Source: Stictocephala bisonia | Taxonomy: Eukaryota > Arthropoda > Insecta > Hemiptera > Membracidae | Length of the DNA: 64,000 bases | Direction of reading: 5' to 3' | NCBI GenBank assembly: GCA_035578905.1 | Contig: JAQJVL010000328.1 | Coordinates: 62,001 to 126,000 of the forward strand | Shown here: positions 25,674 through 37,405 of the stretch, in pieces | Layout: each line of letters starts with the position of its first letter | How positions within the stretch are numbered: position 1 is the stretch's first letter | Notes under the pieces: generated by a model | What the model was told of the DNA's origin: nothing | The model's input: only the letters and a program-made list of their open reading frames with translations | The model's database searches: none | Translations under genes and position numbers: made by a program

Positions 25674-26335
25674 ACTAGTGTGATTTTAAATATGTATGTA
25701 CTTTGAACAGCTGATTTCATGTCAATCTGTTATTTCTTATGAACAACTGTTTATTTATGTTATTAATATAAGGTTTGATTTCCATTCCAATTCAGGAGTT
25801 CTTACTGAAACCGGTCGGCCTGAGTTACCCTTTCTTTGGTGATTAAACCTTCCTGTCTCTGCAAGTCGTTAATGGACCTTTGTAAAAGTTGTATGACAAG
25901 GTATCACACGATTTTTAAAATGTTCCTGATACATTCTTCTCGCTTGAGTACTACTACAATGAGCCATGCCATACATCAAATGCATGTCTGCCATTTCTGA
26001 GTTGATAAAGTTGTACATTACATTATCTGTCATTAGTTGTTAATAAAAGGAAACTATGAAAATAATAAAAAAGCATTATGTCTTATGAAAATAAATCACA
26101 ATCACTAACTAATTAAAACTAACACTATAATAAAAAAAACTTTACTAAAGTACTCACAAAAACGTGTACTTAACAGTGTTCTTTTTTGTTACTAATGAAT
26201 AATGACAACAATTGAAACCAAACCTAATATTAATAACATAAATAAACAGCTGTTCATATGAAATAGCAGATTGACATGAAATCAGCTGTTCAAAGTAAAC
26301 ACATATAATATTTAAATTCAAATTAACATTCAAAG
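25674..26335. repeat. Inverted repeat, arms of about 115 bp
   Basis: TGAACAGCTGATTTCATGTC near 25705 and AATATAAGGTTTGATTTCC near 25770 recur inverted at 26195-26300. The spacer is about 400 bp with no coding relic. It is probably a foldback or hairpin-type non-autonomous element; termini and target duplication were not resolved. A typical TE-end motif (ACACCCTGTGTATA) lies further right at 26487. Confidence 0.7.
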
Positions 26336-26710
26336 TAAAATATTTTTTAAATATTTAAAAATAATTAGAACTTACTATAGAGTAGTACAATCATGAAGTT
26401 TCACAATTGTAGCTTCAGTGGATCCAAAGTTACGAATTTTTATATAAAAAACGCATAAAGACAGATTTTTGAAACAGTTTTAGTGAACACCCTGTGTATA
26501 GATTAAGTAAAGAAATAAAAATTTAAAAAAAAGGAGAAATGGAATACAAACAAATAAAACTACAATTTAAGATAAAAAATATCCTTATGCAACCAAACTA
26601 CATTGGATCTTCAATATTTGTATGTATATTGTAATTTATTTAAAAAATGCGCAATTGTGAATAAATTAAATATATAAAGTGCACCTGGAAGCGAATATGG
26701 AAATGCCCCG

Positions 26711-27673
26711 TTAAGATTCTTCAGAGGCTTTTGGTCATGTTGGTTTTAATCCCAAAAACTCGTATCCAAATTAGACGGATTTTTCCAAACAAATTAAATT
26801 TGTTGAGGGAGACAAAGGTAGTTGGAAATTTGTCATCATTACATGAAAAATAACAATCACGACGTTTCGATTTGGTAAAACCCAAACCTTTTTCAAGTGC
26901 TAAAAACTAAATTACATCTACACAAACATGTTATAAAACTACGTTCTTAAACTAATTATTATTAGTTTAGTTTAAGAACGTATTTAGTTTAGTTATTTAG
27001 TTTTGTTTAGTTTAGTTTTACGTATTTAGTTTATTTTAAGTTTTTTAAAGTTATTTTAAGTTTTTTAAGTTTAAGTTTTTAAGTTTTTATTATTAGTTTA
27101 TTTTAAGTTTTAAGTTTAGTTTATTTTAAACGTATTTAGTTTAAGAACGTAACGTTCTTAAACTAATACTATAATTAGTATTAGTTTAAGAACGTAGTTT
27201 TATAACATGTTTGTGTAGATGTAATTTAGTTTTTAGCACTTGAAAAAGGTTTGGGTTTTACCAAATCGAAACGTCGTGATTGTTATTTTTCACGTAATGA
27301 TGGCAAATGTCCAACTACCTTTGTCTCCCTCATCTGATACTCCATCATTAACAAATTTCAAAAACAAAATTAAATTTGATCAAGAATGACATTTCACGTG
27401 TGAATTTCTTTACGAGCTCCTAATTAGTTTTATGGAAAAAACTATACAAAATATTTAGTTTGAAGTTTTTATTCTCACCTATTTTTTTTAAGACTAGGTG
27501 TATGAATGCAAAATATTAAAAGCAAACTCAATGCGTAATATGATAACGTTTAAAATGACACTTCATAAACAACGTTTGGTTAATAAATAACGCAAAATAT
27601 ATGGATTCGCAAATAACATTGTTCTTATGGGATTAAGACCAATACGGCCAACAGCCTCTGCAGACTCTTTTAA
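26711..27673. mobile_element. TTAA-flanked MITE, copy 1, split by a palindromic insertion
   Basis: The left end TTAAGATTCTTCAGAGGC... and right end ...GCCTCTGCAGACTCTTTTAA are inverted relatives; the terminal inverted repeat continues through TGTTGGTTTTAATCCCA. The same ends and interior (CCTAATTA, ATATGGTAACGTTT-like, GGATTCGCAAATAACAT) occur in the uninterrupted copy at 39605-40025. TTAA at both ends suits a piggyBac- or Kolobok-type target, but no transposase is present. Confidence 0.75.
26803..27366. mobile_element. Palindromic insertion with 12-bp target duplication
   Basis: Flanked by AAATTAAATTTG at 26791-26802 and 27367-27378. Comparison with the MITE copy at 39605 shows this block is extra. 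Arms of about 155 bp (26805-26960 and 27172-27331) are near-identical inverted. Each carries a CTTGAAAAAGGTTTGGG...CCAAATCGAAACG motif resembling Penelope-type ends. The 200-bp spacer is slippage-like TTTAAGTTT sequence. No coding capacity. Confidence 0.75.
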
Positions 27674-27793
27674 GTTGTGGTCTTCTGTCAGACAAGACTT
27701 GTACAATACAAGACTGATTAAGAAAATTAATTCAAACTGATATCAAAACTAAATATTTAACCGGATGATTTTTACTCACAGTTAACATAAGGT

Positions 27794-28018
27794 TGCTATA
27801 GGCCACTGAGGAACATCATGGCTCGAGGCAAGCAGGCAGCTAGGGTCCCCCAAATAGAGGCTCCAAGGAATATACGTGAAGTATTCCGATCGTGAAGGTG
27901 TAGCAGGGAGCTGTGGCTGCTATAGGCCACTGAGGAACATGATGGCTCGAGGCAAGCAGGCAGCTAGGGTCCCCCGAATAGAGGAGGCTCCAAGGAATAT
28001 ACGTGAAGTATTTCAGAT
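27794..28018 (+). repeat. Tandem duplication of a roughly 100-bp GC-richer segment
   Basis: GCTATAGGCCACTGAGG starts at 27794 and 27919, and similarity runs to GAATATACGTGAAGTATT. The second copy opens a 56-codon frame from 27939 (MMARGKQAARVPRIEE...) to 28106; the first copy encodes nearly the same start but breaks. The frame could be a small host or transposon exon. I do not recognise it and do not call a gene. Confidence 0.7.
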
Positions 28019-28264
28019 ATTTAAAACAAATGACACGCCTATGTTCCTCCAGAACCGAGCATTATTGAAGATGCCCAGATACCGTCATCAGTTTTCTTGG
28101 TTGTAAAAATTTCCTTTTTAATATCCATAATATTTTGTCGCCTAATTTATGTACGTATATTTCTTCATTGATGTCATGCCACCTTTTTTCATAGTCACAG
28201 AGAAGAAAGAAAAAGAGGTCACATCCAATAGTGTGTTGAATACGAAAATTGGGGTGTCGAGTAG

Positions 28265-28592
28265 ATTACAGGACAATTCGTCCCACGGACATTTCGTCCC
28301 CAAAGAAAAATGCGGACATTCCGTCCCACTCTGTGGAGTGTCTACCTGGGTCGGGTTTGATAATTAGTCTCCAAATATTTCTAAACGGACACCGTCCCAC
28401 CCTGAGAGACCCTAACCTAACCTAACCTAACCTTTTTACAACCCTTCTCTCAGGTGGGACGAAGTGTCCGTTTAGAAATATTTGGAGACTATTTATCAAA
28501 CCCTACTCAGGTAGCCGTTCCACAGAGTGGGACGAAATGTCCGCATTTTTCTTGGGGGACGAAATGTCCGTGGGACAAATTGTCCGGACATC
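28265..28592. mobile_element. Long-TIR MITE with 9-bp target duplication (Mutator-like?)
   Basis: Flanked by GTCGAGTAG at 28256-28264 and 28593-28601. Inverted arms of about 140 bp carry repeated GGGACGAAATGTCCG motifs, and the halves match almost throughout (CTCCAAATATTTCTAAACGG in both arms). Nine-bp duplications and long TIRs are typical of Mutator-like elements; that assignment is inference. The loop holds four CCTAA units. No coding frame of its own is recognised. Confidence 0.8.
28411..28430. repeat. Interstitial telomere-type repeat (CCTAA)x4
   Basis: Four perfect CCTAA units in the loop of the surrounding inverted-repeat element. TTAGG is the standard telomere repeat of most insects. 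A second run of three units is at about 33059-33075. Confidence 0.85.
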
Positions 28593-28601
28593 GTCGAGTA
28601 G

Positions 28602-30408
28602 TTAGCTCACCTCGCGAATGGCACGGCCAGCACCTTCGTCAGTCCCTCCCCCTTTCCTCAACAAACCCCCAAGGATAGTTGTACTAAATTTGTAGAACAA
28701 AGATGTAAATTAGTTGTAAACTAATTACAGGTTGTGGTCATAAGATAGTTATCTCTAATTTTTGTCTGTTGTGTAGTTAATTTTTTTGTTAGTTAAAAAT
28801 TCTTATCTGGTTTAAAGAAGTACTCTCTCAAAGTATAGTTGTGTATACTGTATATATATTCTAGTTTGGGCCCGCAGGAAGATATCGTTTTCACGGTGTG
28901 TAATATTCCATTTTTGTCGGTTACGTTGTTGTCTGCGACCGTCACGTAGGACACGGGCGGCGCTGCTGGTTGCGGTCGGTGACGTTCCGGCTATTGAGCA
29001 GTGCGACCACGGCCATCTTGATGCAGCTACTGCATGCACTGATAAAGCCGCAAACTATAAAATACTGTACCGAGAAACAATAAGTTTTGCCGTCATTAGA
29101 CCTTACAAAATTAATTTTAAAATTATATTAAATATTTGTAAAGTCTCAGTTTCGGTTGTTTAGTTAAGTACATACTGCATTTGTACTTATACTAAATCAA
29201 ATGAAAAAAATCAGTTTAACATGATTCAAATTAAGGATTGGAGATAGCAGTACTTATTATACACATTTAAATTGCGTTCGGTCGTCATTTAATATTTTTT
29301 GTTTGTATCAGAAAGATAAAATGATTGTGATGAGGATTTATGACTGATTTAGTTTGTTTCAGGAACTAAACTGTACTCTGCCCGGCGGAGTAATCTCCCT
29401 TCACAAAAAAAAAAAAAAACTGGACGTGGTTCTAATTTCTTTCGACAGTGTCGCATGACTTCTATATTGCCTTTACCTTTAGAGCTCTCTTAACTGAGAT
29501 TTTTACTACGGGAAAGAACATCTTATACTAAATATAACAATTCGTTAATGGATATAATGATAGGAATGTAACGAAAAATGTCGGGCAAAACTGGTTGACA
29601 TATTTTCTCTAAATTAAATTGATTGGAAGTCTGAAACCAAGCAGTAAATTACCAGGTGAACATATACGATCCGACATCTTGTTTGTTTGCTTGTTGTATA
29701 AAATCACTTATGCAACGAACATTGATTAAATACATCACTAAACTACGATTATAAACGCCCCTATTGTGCTCAAAACGTACAATAAGGTAATTTTTTATCG
29801 ACCGATCGAACACAATCGTGTAAGCTTAGCCTTGCAAACAGCTACTAAAGTCTTTTCATGGATTTTTAACAGGTTTTTTATGTGGATCATAAATACAATG
29901 TTACCAATAATAGTTTGTTCTTAATCGTTGTAAATAACCGCTTAATTCCTTGTGGGCGTAAACATCTGTCATCACTGGCAATTTAATTTGCTAGAAAATC
30001 TAAACTTGAGTAGTTACTGAGTTGTCTAGTATGTACCTGGCATTTCTAACGTCTTGGGTTTGTATAAAATCGACTAGTTATCCATCAGTTTGATATTATT
30101 TTTCTTTACAACCTCACGAATATCTTCAACAATACACAACAAATCACAGAACTCATTTCCTTTTTTTAACAACCCGTATTAAAAGTTATCACTAAACCAA
30201 GAAAAAACCGAATCGTCGTTCTTAAAATACATTATAAAATGAAAACAGCAAGCTTTCATTATTGCTTGAAAATGCTATCGGTTCTATAAATCATGTTTAA
30301 TAAATTCATGACAGTTAAGAAAACACAGTAAAGAATTATTACATGAAGAAAGGTACATCACTGGAACAGCCCAAAAAGTAGGCCTATTTGTTATAGAACA
30401 AACGTGAC
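28602..30408. other. Non-coding; GC-rich patch at 28880-29045
   Basis: 28602-28670 continues the dispersed repeat that the 28.3-kb MITE split. The GC-rich patch has open minus-strand frames but no recognisable motif. The rest is AT-rich with an A-run near 29406. Confidence 0.45.
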
Positions 30409-31179
30409 GGTCAAAATCCGTTATATGCCCCTAACCGTATTTTTTCACAACAATGTTGAATAATGAAGAGATACATATTGAAGGTGTTAACTGTGATTAA
30501 CTTAGTTTACAACCGCCATCAACTTGGGTAGCATCAGTTTGGTAGCATACGTGATCAACTCTGGTAGCACCCGTGATCAGCTTGGGTAGGATCAGTGATC
30601 GGCTTGGGTAGCATACGTGATCAACTTTGGAAGCAATCGTGATCAGCAAGGGTAGCACCCATGATCAGCTTGGGTAGCATACGTGATCAACTTTGGTAGC
30701 AATCGTGATCAGCAAGGGTAGCATACGTGATCAACTTTGGTGGCAATCGTGATCAGCAAGGGTAGCACCCGTGATCAGCTTGGGTAGCATCAGTGATCGG
30801 TTTGGGTAGCATACGTGATCAACTTTGGTAGCAACCGTGATCAGCTTGGGTAGCATCAGTGATCGGTTTGGGTAGCATACTTGATCAACTCTGGTAGCAC
30901 CCGTGATCAGCTTGGGTAGCATCAGTGACCGGCTTGGATAGCATACGTGATCAACTTTGGTAGCACCCGTGATCGGCTTTGGTAGCACGCATGATCAGCG
31001 TGGGTAGCATCCGTGATCATCCAGGGTAGCATACGTGATCAACTTTGGTAGCACGCATGATCAGCGTGGGTAGCATACGTGATCAACTTTGGTACTACAG
31101 ATGAAGTTAGGTTAACGTATCCCTTTATTAAACAATGCTGTGGAAATATACAGTTGGGGACACATAACGGATTTTGACC
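30409..31179. mobile_element. TIR element carrying an internal minisatellite
   Basis: The left end GGTCAAAATCCGTTAT and right end ATAACGGATTTTGACC are perfect inverted matches, and weaker inverted similarity continues for about 75-90 bp (TGCCCCTAACCGTAT, CAATGTTGAATAATG, GTTAAC). The interior is almost entirely the 22-bp repeat. It has no coding capacity. The target duplication is not clear, so no superfamily is given. Confidence 0.75.
30528..31095. repeat. 22-bp minisatellite with GATC in nearly every unit
   Basis: About 25 units of GGGTAGCATACGTGATCAACTT and variants (CAGTGATCGGCTT, CCCGTGATCAGCTT). The TGATC core is the most conserved part. The minus-strand frame 30731-30988 (LMLPKLITGATKVDH-like) mirrors the repeat; 66 bp is three units, which explains its length. 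Confidence 0.9.
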
Positions 31180-33386
31180 GATGCGACTGCTGAACAAATT
31201 TGTGAATTCAATCAAGTCTACCCCTACAACAATAAGTTTGTAAATAGAAATCCATCAGAACGAAGCACCAAGACAAGAAGTGTGACTACAGAGAGTGTAG
31301 GGCGACCCGCCACAGGATGCCATGACCACATACTGTGTGTCGAGAATACTAATGGTTCCTTCTCCTGCGGTCATGGTCCCTATGTATGATCCACAAAGTA
31401 CGTGCTGCTTTGTAATACAGTTTACATTGGTAAAATCCCAATTTACGAGTTATTCCTGACTTCATACAAACTGCAACAAACTCACTGAATCGTGATATAA
31501 AGTGATTGTGGTTAAGTGGAGACCATCCTAACTGTACCGGATTCCTACAGCAGGGACGAGAGTTGCACTGCACCGCCCAATCGTGAACGTGAGTCATAAT
31601 TGCAGTTCGGTGTTGGTTGTCGCCAAACAACGCCAAATACAGACTGGCGTCTGCTCCATCCGAGTGTCGGACTATTATTCAAATCGCCATAATTGACTAC
31701 AATTTACCATCTGCCCTTTATGTATAGAGCCTTGAGAGAGATTAACAGACATTATGAAGGGCCCTGTTGCTCAAGTGTTCCACTTAAACCAAAAGTAGTT
31801 TTATTTGGCAATTCAGCCCGTCTTCATGGAGTTAGTGAGACATATATAGGGGGGACTTTTTCGAAATATCACAACGTTTGTTTGTAGATCGGTTTTCTAG
31901 GCCCACAAGTTTGCAGGTTTAGTTTTCAAAATATTAATAAAAATATCTTCAAGAAGGGCTAAAATTGAAATTAGTATAGTGGATTAATACAATAAAAGAC
32001 GACCTAAGAGCAGCAGTTGAAACACAGACGTATTATATGCAAGCAAAATCATTGTAACTGAAAAGTTGGAGAGAGGGTGAAAGGAAAAATAACTAGAACA
32101 ACCTGATCAAATAAAAGAATATAAACTCATTCCTAAAGAACGAAACAAGTTAACGTAGCTTAATTGTTATAGGCATGTGTTCAATTTCATTACGTACATT
32201 AATATGCTAACTGTACAAGATTTCAGATATTTAAACTGTAGTCATACCAAAAATAAGTTGTCAGGCCGCAAATAAAGAACCGTATCAACAGGTAGTGGGC
32301 GTTGATTCTTGAGTGTAATTGATGTAATATAGTTATATAGTAAAATTTTAAGTTCAAGTCATCGATGATAAACTAAACAAACAATATCAAACAATTCGAC
32401 GATGACTCACGCCTTCACGAGAAGCGATTTACGAGTGGCTAAAAAAATAACTCAAACGACTACAGTATATCTAACTGTAATTTATATGCACTTCATCTCA
32501 AACTACAGCCACTAGTAAGTGAGAACAGGAATGTTGTATATTTACGTCCACCAAAAATAGAGTTCTTACAAATCATAACCAGAAATCGTTAACATAACAT
32601 GAGTCAGAGTCATGATAATGTAACATGCGTTGAATTACAATATTCAATGCCTATTGTTAAAACTGTCAAATTGACAATACATAATCTAACTAAATACCCC
32701 TACAATGCAGTGGCATTAGGTGGAGATTATTTGTTAAGGGAGAGCATTGTTCGTAGGGTGAATAGCAAGTATGGAATAATAACATAGAGGGATATTACCT
32801 AAGAAAACTAGCGGAGGGTCTGCAATATGTCATAAGGCCAGGGGGCACTGTACCATATACCCGAACAAAATAATAAAATGAATTATTTAAACACTATCGG
32901 AATTAATTTGATACGTTTGTGTAAATTGCGTACTGAAGATAATTTGACTATACTATAATCAATAAGATAATTTAACTTATGATCTATTAAGTATTAGAGG
33001 CTAATTTTTTCACCATTCGTTAAATTGGCTAGCGACAAGACTGTAGCTTGAACTTCAACCTAACCTAACCTAACTATTTGAATAGAACACCAGAAACGCA
33101 TAGTAAGTTCATTTACCATTGAGCGCAAGGTCCAACGTGTTTTAGAAAGACAAAAGCGATAATAAGGAATTTATCATAACGAAGGTAGAAAAAGAACTAC
33201 TTTTCGAAACTCTCCCTAAGTCTTTAGATTTTGACGATGGTATGAAAATACGACAAATAAGTTGTACAAGTTCGAAACTGCAAGTCTAAATATAATTTTC
33301 TACGTGATGATAAACTGATAATTATTCTTCATAAAGGAAGGTGAAAAGGAGTGATGAAAATCTAAGTCGCCGTAAATAACTGGATT
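31180..33386. other. Non-coding stretch
   Basis: 31170-31700 is less AT-rich but has no convincing frame. The interval also contains the three CCTAA units near 33059. The frame 32599-32787 shows no family features. Confidence 0.5.
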
Positions 33387-33774
33387 TTACTTTCTTACGT
33401 TTGGGTTTTGGCACAAAGCCAAGAAGACTGTTTTGTCTGACTGCCTCCCTCTTACTTCTTGGTTACAACAGTGACAAGGGAGTTTGGTGCATCGGCCGCT
33501 GCAGCGTAGGACAATACTTTCCGCGACGGCCCAGGCCGGTTCCGCATACCTCTGCTCCACTGGGCCTCGACCGTCGCACCCGCATTTCTTCACTTTCCTT
33601 ACTTCTTTGTGTCTGAACCGGCACCACTCTACCGCCTGCTCTCCACTCAGCACACAGTTTCTCTTTTTGGCAGTGGCTCTGGTTCGTTGGAGAGGGATCC
33701 TGTGCAGCCAAACTGAAGTTGTCGGCGTCGTTGACATGCACTTCCACACTTGGAAGATTGGACCTACAACACAA
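33387..33774 (-). CDS. Weak candidate exon, product unknown
   Basis: A 430-bp GC-richer, apparently unique block with two overlapping open minus-strand frames. One (33387-33749, 120 codons) is cysteine-rich: CVLSGEQAVEWC, KCGCDGRGPVE, then LRCSGRCTKLPCHCC and a late cysteine (LALCQNP). The C-x-G-x-C ... C-x-CC ... C order faintly recalls cystine-knot hormones, but the spacing is too short to claim the family. The other frame (33463-33774, 103 codons) begins MCCRSNLPSVEVHV. A possible 3' splice acceptor (TTTGTGTTGTAG on the minus strand) lies near 33766. A plus-strand frame is also open, so GC content alone may explain the openness. Confidence 0.2.
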
Positions 33775-34149
33775 AGTCTACACTACTCCGCACAAAATGT
33801 GTTAAATCTCAACTGGATAGACGCATGAGTCCAAACCCTCCTGGCGTATCATGATTTGGGGAAGATCGCAAATATATTATTTGTTTGTCTTCAACAAAAA
33901 TGTATACCTGGGGATTATGCACATGTATGTATAAGCCATGACCGATTATGTTCTACTACAGTTAAATTAAACTAGTAGTTCAAGCGATACTTTGACAGCC
34001 ATATTTCTATATGGGACGTCAAACACAAGGGTTGACAACAAATCTTAGCTATTAAAGGGACATTTTTTTACGAACGTATACAGGGTGAGTTTTAAGCCAG
34101 TCACTCCCTAACTTGTTTTCATGTTTAAACAAGAAAATCTTTTGAACAT

Positions 34150-35172
34150 TAAATTAATATTAACCCACACTATATTTAGAATGTTTAAATGTTATAGGAA
34201 TCACTTGGGTCCAAAATCTATGAGCCAACTTCGAAATTTTAATATGAACATGATCATATGATATGTCATTTAACACCCTCATTCCAAGCTGGAAACTATT
34301 GTACAATCAGAATTTTAAAAGAATCCGTCGTTATTTACTTTTTAATTATTTTGATATTTTATTTAATTGGCCATCGCCAATGTAATTCTTTAATTAAAAC
34401 TGTTTATTCGTGGCCAAAAGTTAAATTAGTATATATTCTACACTATAGTGTTTGCTAAATATTTGTTTCGCTATGACAAATCCGTTATGATGAGGAAAAT
34501 ACATGGGCGATGAAAAAAAAACCCTGTAATTAAATAAAGACAAATTTTTTTAAAACTCTGATTGCACTGTTATTTTCAGCTTGAAATGGCAGTTTTAAAA
34601 TACATTCACAAACCGTCGGCAATGGTGGCGCAGTGCTGTAACCCAGCTACATGGGGACAAAGTGTTTGGGAGATTGTAGGCGATAGGTTGGATGCTCGGT
34701 CCTCTTAACACCGACATGGCGTCCGCTTGATGGTTGCTATCGGCGTGGACACTACTAGAGAAGTCTGGGGTGTCCATGTTGGGTGGTAATCATTGTACTG
34801 ATGTTGTGTGGGGGAGATAACTGAGTATCAGGCTTGTCAATTAGCTGAAAATCAGATTAGCACTACGTGGTTCGGATTCCACGTAAAGCTGTAGGTCCCT
34901 TAGCTGCCCTGGCTGTTGGGCTATTAATAAATTGCCCTTTCTGAGGAACAGTTGAACTCAGTTAGTAACCAGACTACACTCATCCTAAACTCAAATAACC
35001 ATTCATATTCGCCTTAAAATACCAACAACGTTGTGTCAGCGTCTCATATGTAAGAATGTAAGAACATGTTCCCATTAAAAAAGTTAAAGTTGACTCCTGG
35101 ATCTTGGACCCCAAGTGATCCCTAATAGCATTGAAATACTAGTAGTGTGTAGTGTGGGTTAATATTAATTTA
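34150..35172. mobile_element. Inverted-repeat element, about 90-bp arms
   Basis: TTAAATTAATATTAACCCAC...GATCACTTGGGTCCAA-like arms at 34150-34238 and, inverted, at 35083-35172. The spacer of about 845 bp has no coding relic but contains a SINE. A CAGGGTGAGTTTTAAG motif, typical of a transposon end, lies just outside at 34081, so the true left edge may be there. Confidence 0.6.
34825..35016 (+). mobile_element. tRNA-derived SINE
   Basis: The head ends in a T-arm-like hairpin (CGTGGTTCGGATTCCACG, 34866-34883) containing an RNA polymerase III B-box. This is followed by AAAGCTGTAGGTCCC and a body (TGTTGGGCTATTAATAAATT...CAGTTAGTAACC...CATTCATATTCGCC) shared with SINEs at 46.5 and 47.4 kb. The A-box is degenerate and the 3' tail is short. 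It moves only with LINE machinery in trans. It lies inside the 34.1-35.2-kb element, so it inserted later. Confidence 0.6.
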
Positions 35173-36639
35173 AAATGACGGTTAGAAATATTTGCTAATA
35201 ATTGTACTTGAGGATTTAATGTATGCAAATTAAATATGTTTTTTATTTCTTAAGGGAAAATATATTTTTTGCGGTCTCTATAGTAGATGACCCATGAGGA
35301 GGATATATATATAACATTAAATGTAAGCATAGGTTGATGTGCACATCATTTTGAAGGGCTGGTAATGGCGAAGCAAAGAAAAAATGCCACAAACCACACT
35401 TAAAAAGGACCATTCATTAAAAAACGACGGTTATTCAATTATTAAAAAAAAATACCTACTTGTAAATAGTTCAATTTCACTGCATTTAATATTTTTCGGA
35501 GTGGTTTTTATCCATATAAACATAAAATGACGCAAAGAAAAGAACAACTGTGAAGTAAAAAAAATAACTAGGAGAAAATTAGATCAGCTGAACTGGAAAG
35601 TAAAGATGATGAATAGCATTAAAACATTTTCAGAAAAATAATAAATATATAAATGCGTAATCTTAGGATTTTTAGATTGATTATAAAAACAATAGATTAA
35701 TTAGGAAAATCCTAAGCACTATGGTCGACCAGCAAAACTTGGCCAAACTAATGGTTCATGGTTGTATATTAGAATACAACCATGATAACATTTCATTGTT
35801 AGAAGTCCGAAAAGAGCTAAAAAAGTTAATTAGTGATAAAACCATTTACATTTACAGAGTAAATCCATTCAGATCGCAAACAATTAGAGATAACCTAATT
35901 ACGTTATAATTATATTTCTGTGTTACACCAAATGAACACTAATTTCACAAACTTGAAGTGTTAAAATAAGTATAAATTAATTTATTTCTCTACTACAGTA
36001 TTATATATGTTTGATTTGATCCAATGTATTACAGTATATTACATTGGAGATGCATTTCAAAAGTATTCCATAAATTTGTAACATGTAGTTAATTATATGT
36101 TATGAGCTTATGTTTTTTATACAGTTTTAATATTATAATTAATTTAAAAGATAGATCAAGTTAATTGTCAAATAACTTTAACTGCAATAGGAATCAATGT
36201 CCACGTAATAACTTTCGTACAGAATGACGATTTACATCGTACAATGCTATAATTTAAAAAATGTATTGTAGTTTTTAACTAACAGGAGCACTATTCCGTA
36301 TCGTTATAGCTACGTAGAAAACTATGTAGAAAACTGTTTTGGACGGGGTATAACGTTTCAACTACTAGTGGGTGAAACTGTACTTCAAGGGAATACGTTG
36401 AGTTTTATCTAATCAAAGCTCACATCTACTAGTAGCTTTGTATTAAGTAATTGCAAATGTTTTAGTGAATAAATGTTATAACGGCTTGGTTCGTTTTGTT
36501 ATAAAGTTCATCCATCAAACAAATAAAATATTCATATTGAAATATTTTACATTAAAACCACCACTAAAACATATTGCACGTATTTTTATACATTTTAAAA
36601 TCGAGAATAGAAGAGAGTAGTAATTCATTTTAGCATATT
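35173..36639. other. Non-coding stretch
   Basis: AT-rich. A 62-codon frame at 35721-35909 has ordinary composition but no recognised motif. No element edges seen. Confidence 0.5.
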
Positions 36640-37405
36640 GAATTTCTCCTTTTACTTCCATAAATTTTGAAAACACAGCATTCTTTTGTAGTTTTGTATA
36701 CGAAAAGTTGGTTTTAAAAATATTATAATGTAAAACATGCCATTATATAAATTATGTATTTTCTTCACTTCTTTTTGGCTGACTGCAAGAATACTAATAA
36801 TATTATGTACAACCATGTAGCTAAATGTAGATGATTTAAAATATATTTTTATTTGTAACAATAACAATTAAATTATTACAATTATTATTTTGTGACAACT
36901 TTATAAAATATAAGCTTAAATAAATAAAAAAGCTTTATTAAAAATCAAATATAGGCTACCTTTCAGTCTACTGTCTAGTTATGGACAATTTATATGACAA
37001 TTCTCTGTGGCTTAAAAAAAGGGAAATTAAATTAAAATTTCACCAAAACAGTACATAGCATAAATTGTATATATATATGACGTATTTAAAAAGTTCTAAT
37101 AAGGCAGTTATTTCAACATTTTTTAATTATCAGCGATAAAAATCTAGTTGAATAGGAAGCTGTACAAACGTAACAAATAAATTTAATTACTTTTTCATAA
37201 TTTGTATAGTTATATGATAAGTAAAATTAACATTTGATAATAAAACGATAAAAAATTCAATGCCGAGAATCCAGGTATGTAGTGACCAATACGAACTTTA
37301 ACACATGATGTTCTTGTTAAAATGTTTAAGATATTATTATTATTATTATCATCAAATTCCCTGATTTTTACCTGACTTTCCCGGTTTTCCCTGTTGTACA
37401 ACACT
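36640..37405. repeat. Dispersed AT-rich repeat, first of two local copies
   Basis: Aligns over about 500-700 bp with 37880-38562: ATATTATGTAC..CCATGTA, GGCAGTTATT, TCAGCGATAAAAATCTAG, GTGAC..TAC, GTTCTTGTTA, then TTTCCC...TTTTCCCTGTTG. The ending (TTCCCTGTTG...ACACTG or GGACACCCTG) is of a kind often seen at DNA-transposon edges. No coding capacity. Confidence 0.55.

Noticed and set aside
26805..27331. Complete hammerhead in the 27-kb palindrome
   Set aside because: The motif reads TTGAAAA instead of CTGANGA, lacking the invariant G and A; only the GAAACG part fits.
27876..28106. 76-codon frame as a host gene
   Set aside because: Lies in a 125-bp tandem duplication; the frame depends on the repeat and no family is recognised.
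28411..28430. Window near a chromosome end because of CCTAA repeats
   Set aside because: Only four and three units, both interstitial, one inside a transposon loop; a telomere would show long arrays.
30528..31095. CRISPR-like array
   Set aside because: Contiguous short direct repeats without unique spacers, in an insect-like genome and inside a TIR element.
34866..34883. Functional tRNA at the T-arm-like hairpin
   Set aside because: Only the T-arm is tRNA-like; the D-arm and anticodon arm are not recognisable, and the SINE body follows.
35721..35909. 62-codon frame as a small gene
   Set aside because: No motif, no splice context, and its length is within chance expectation.
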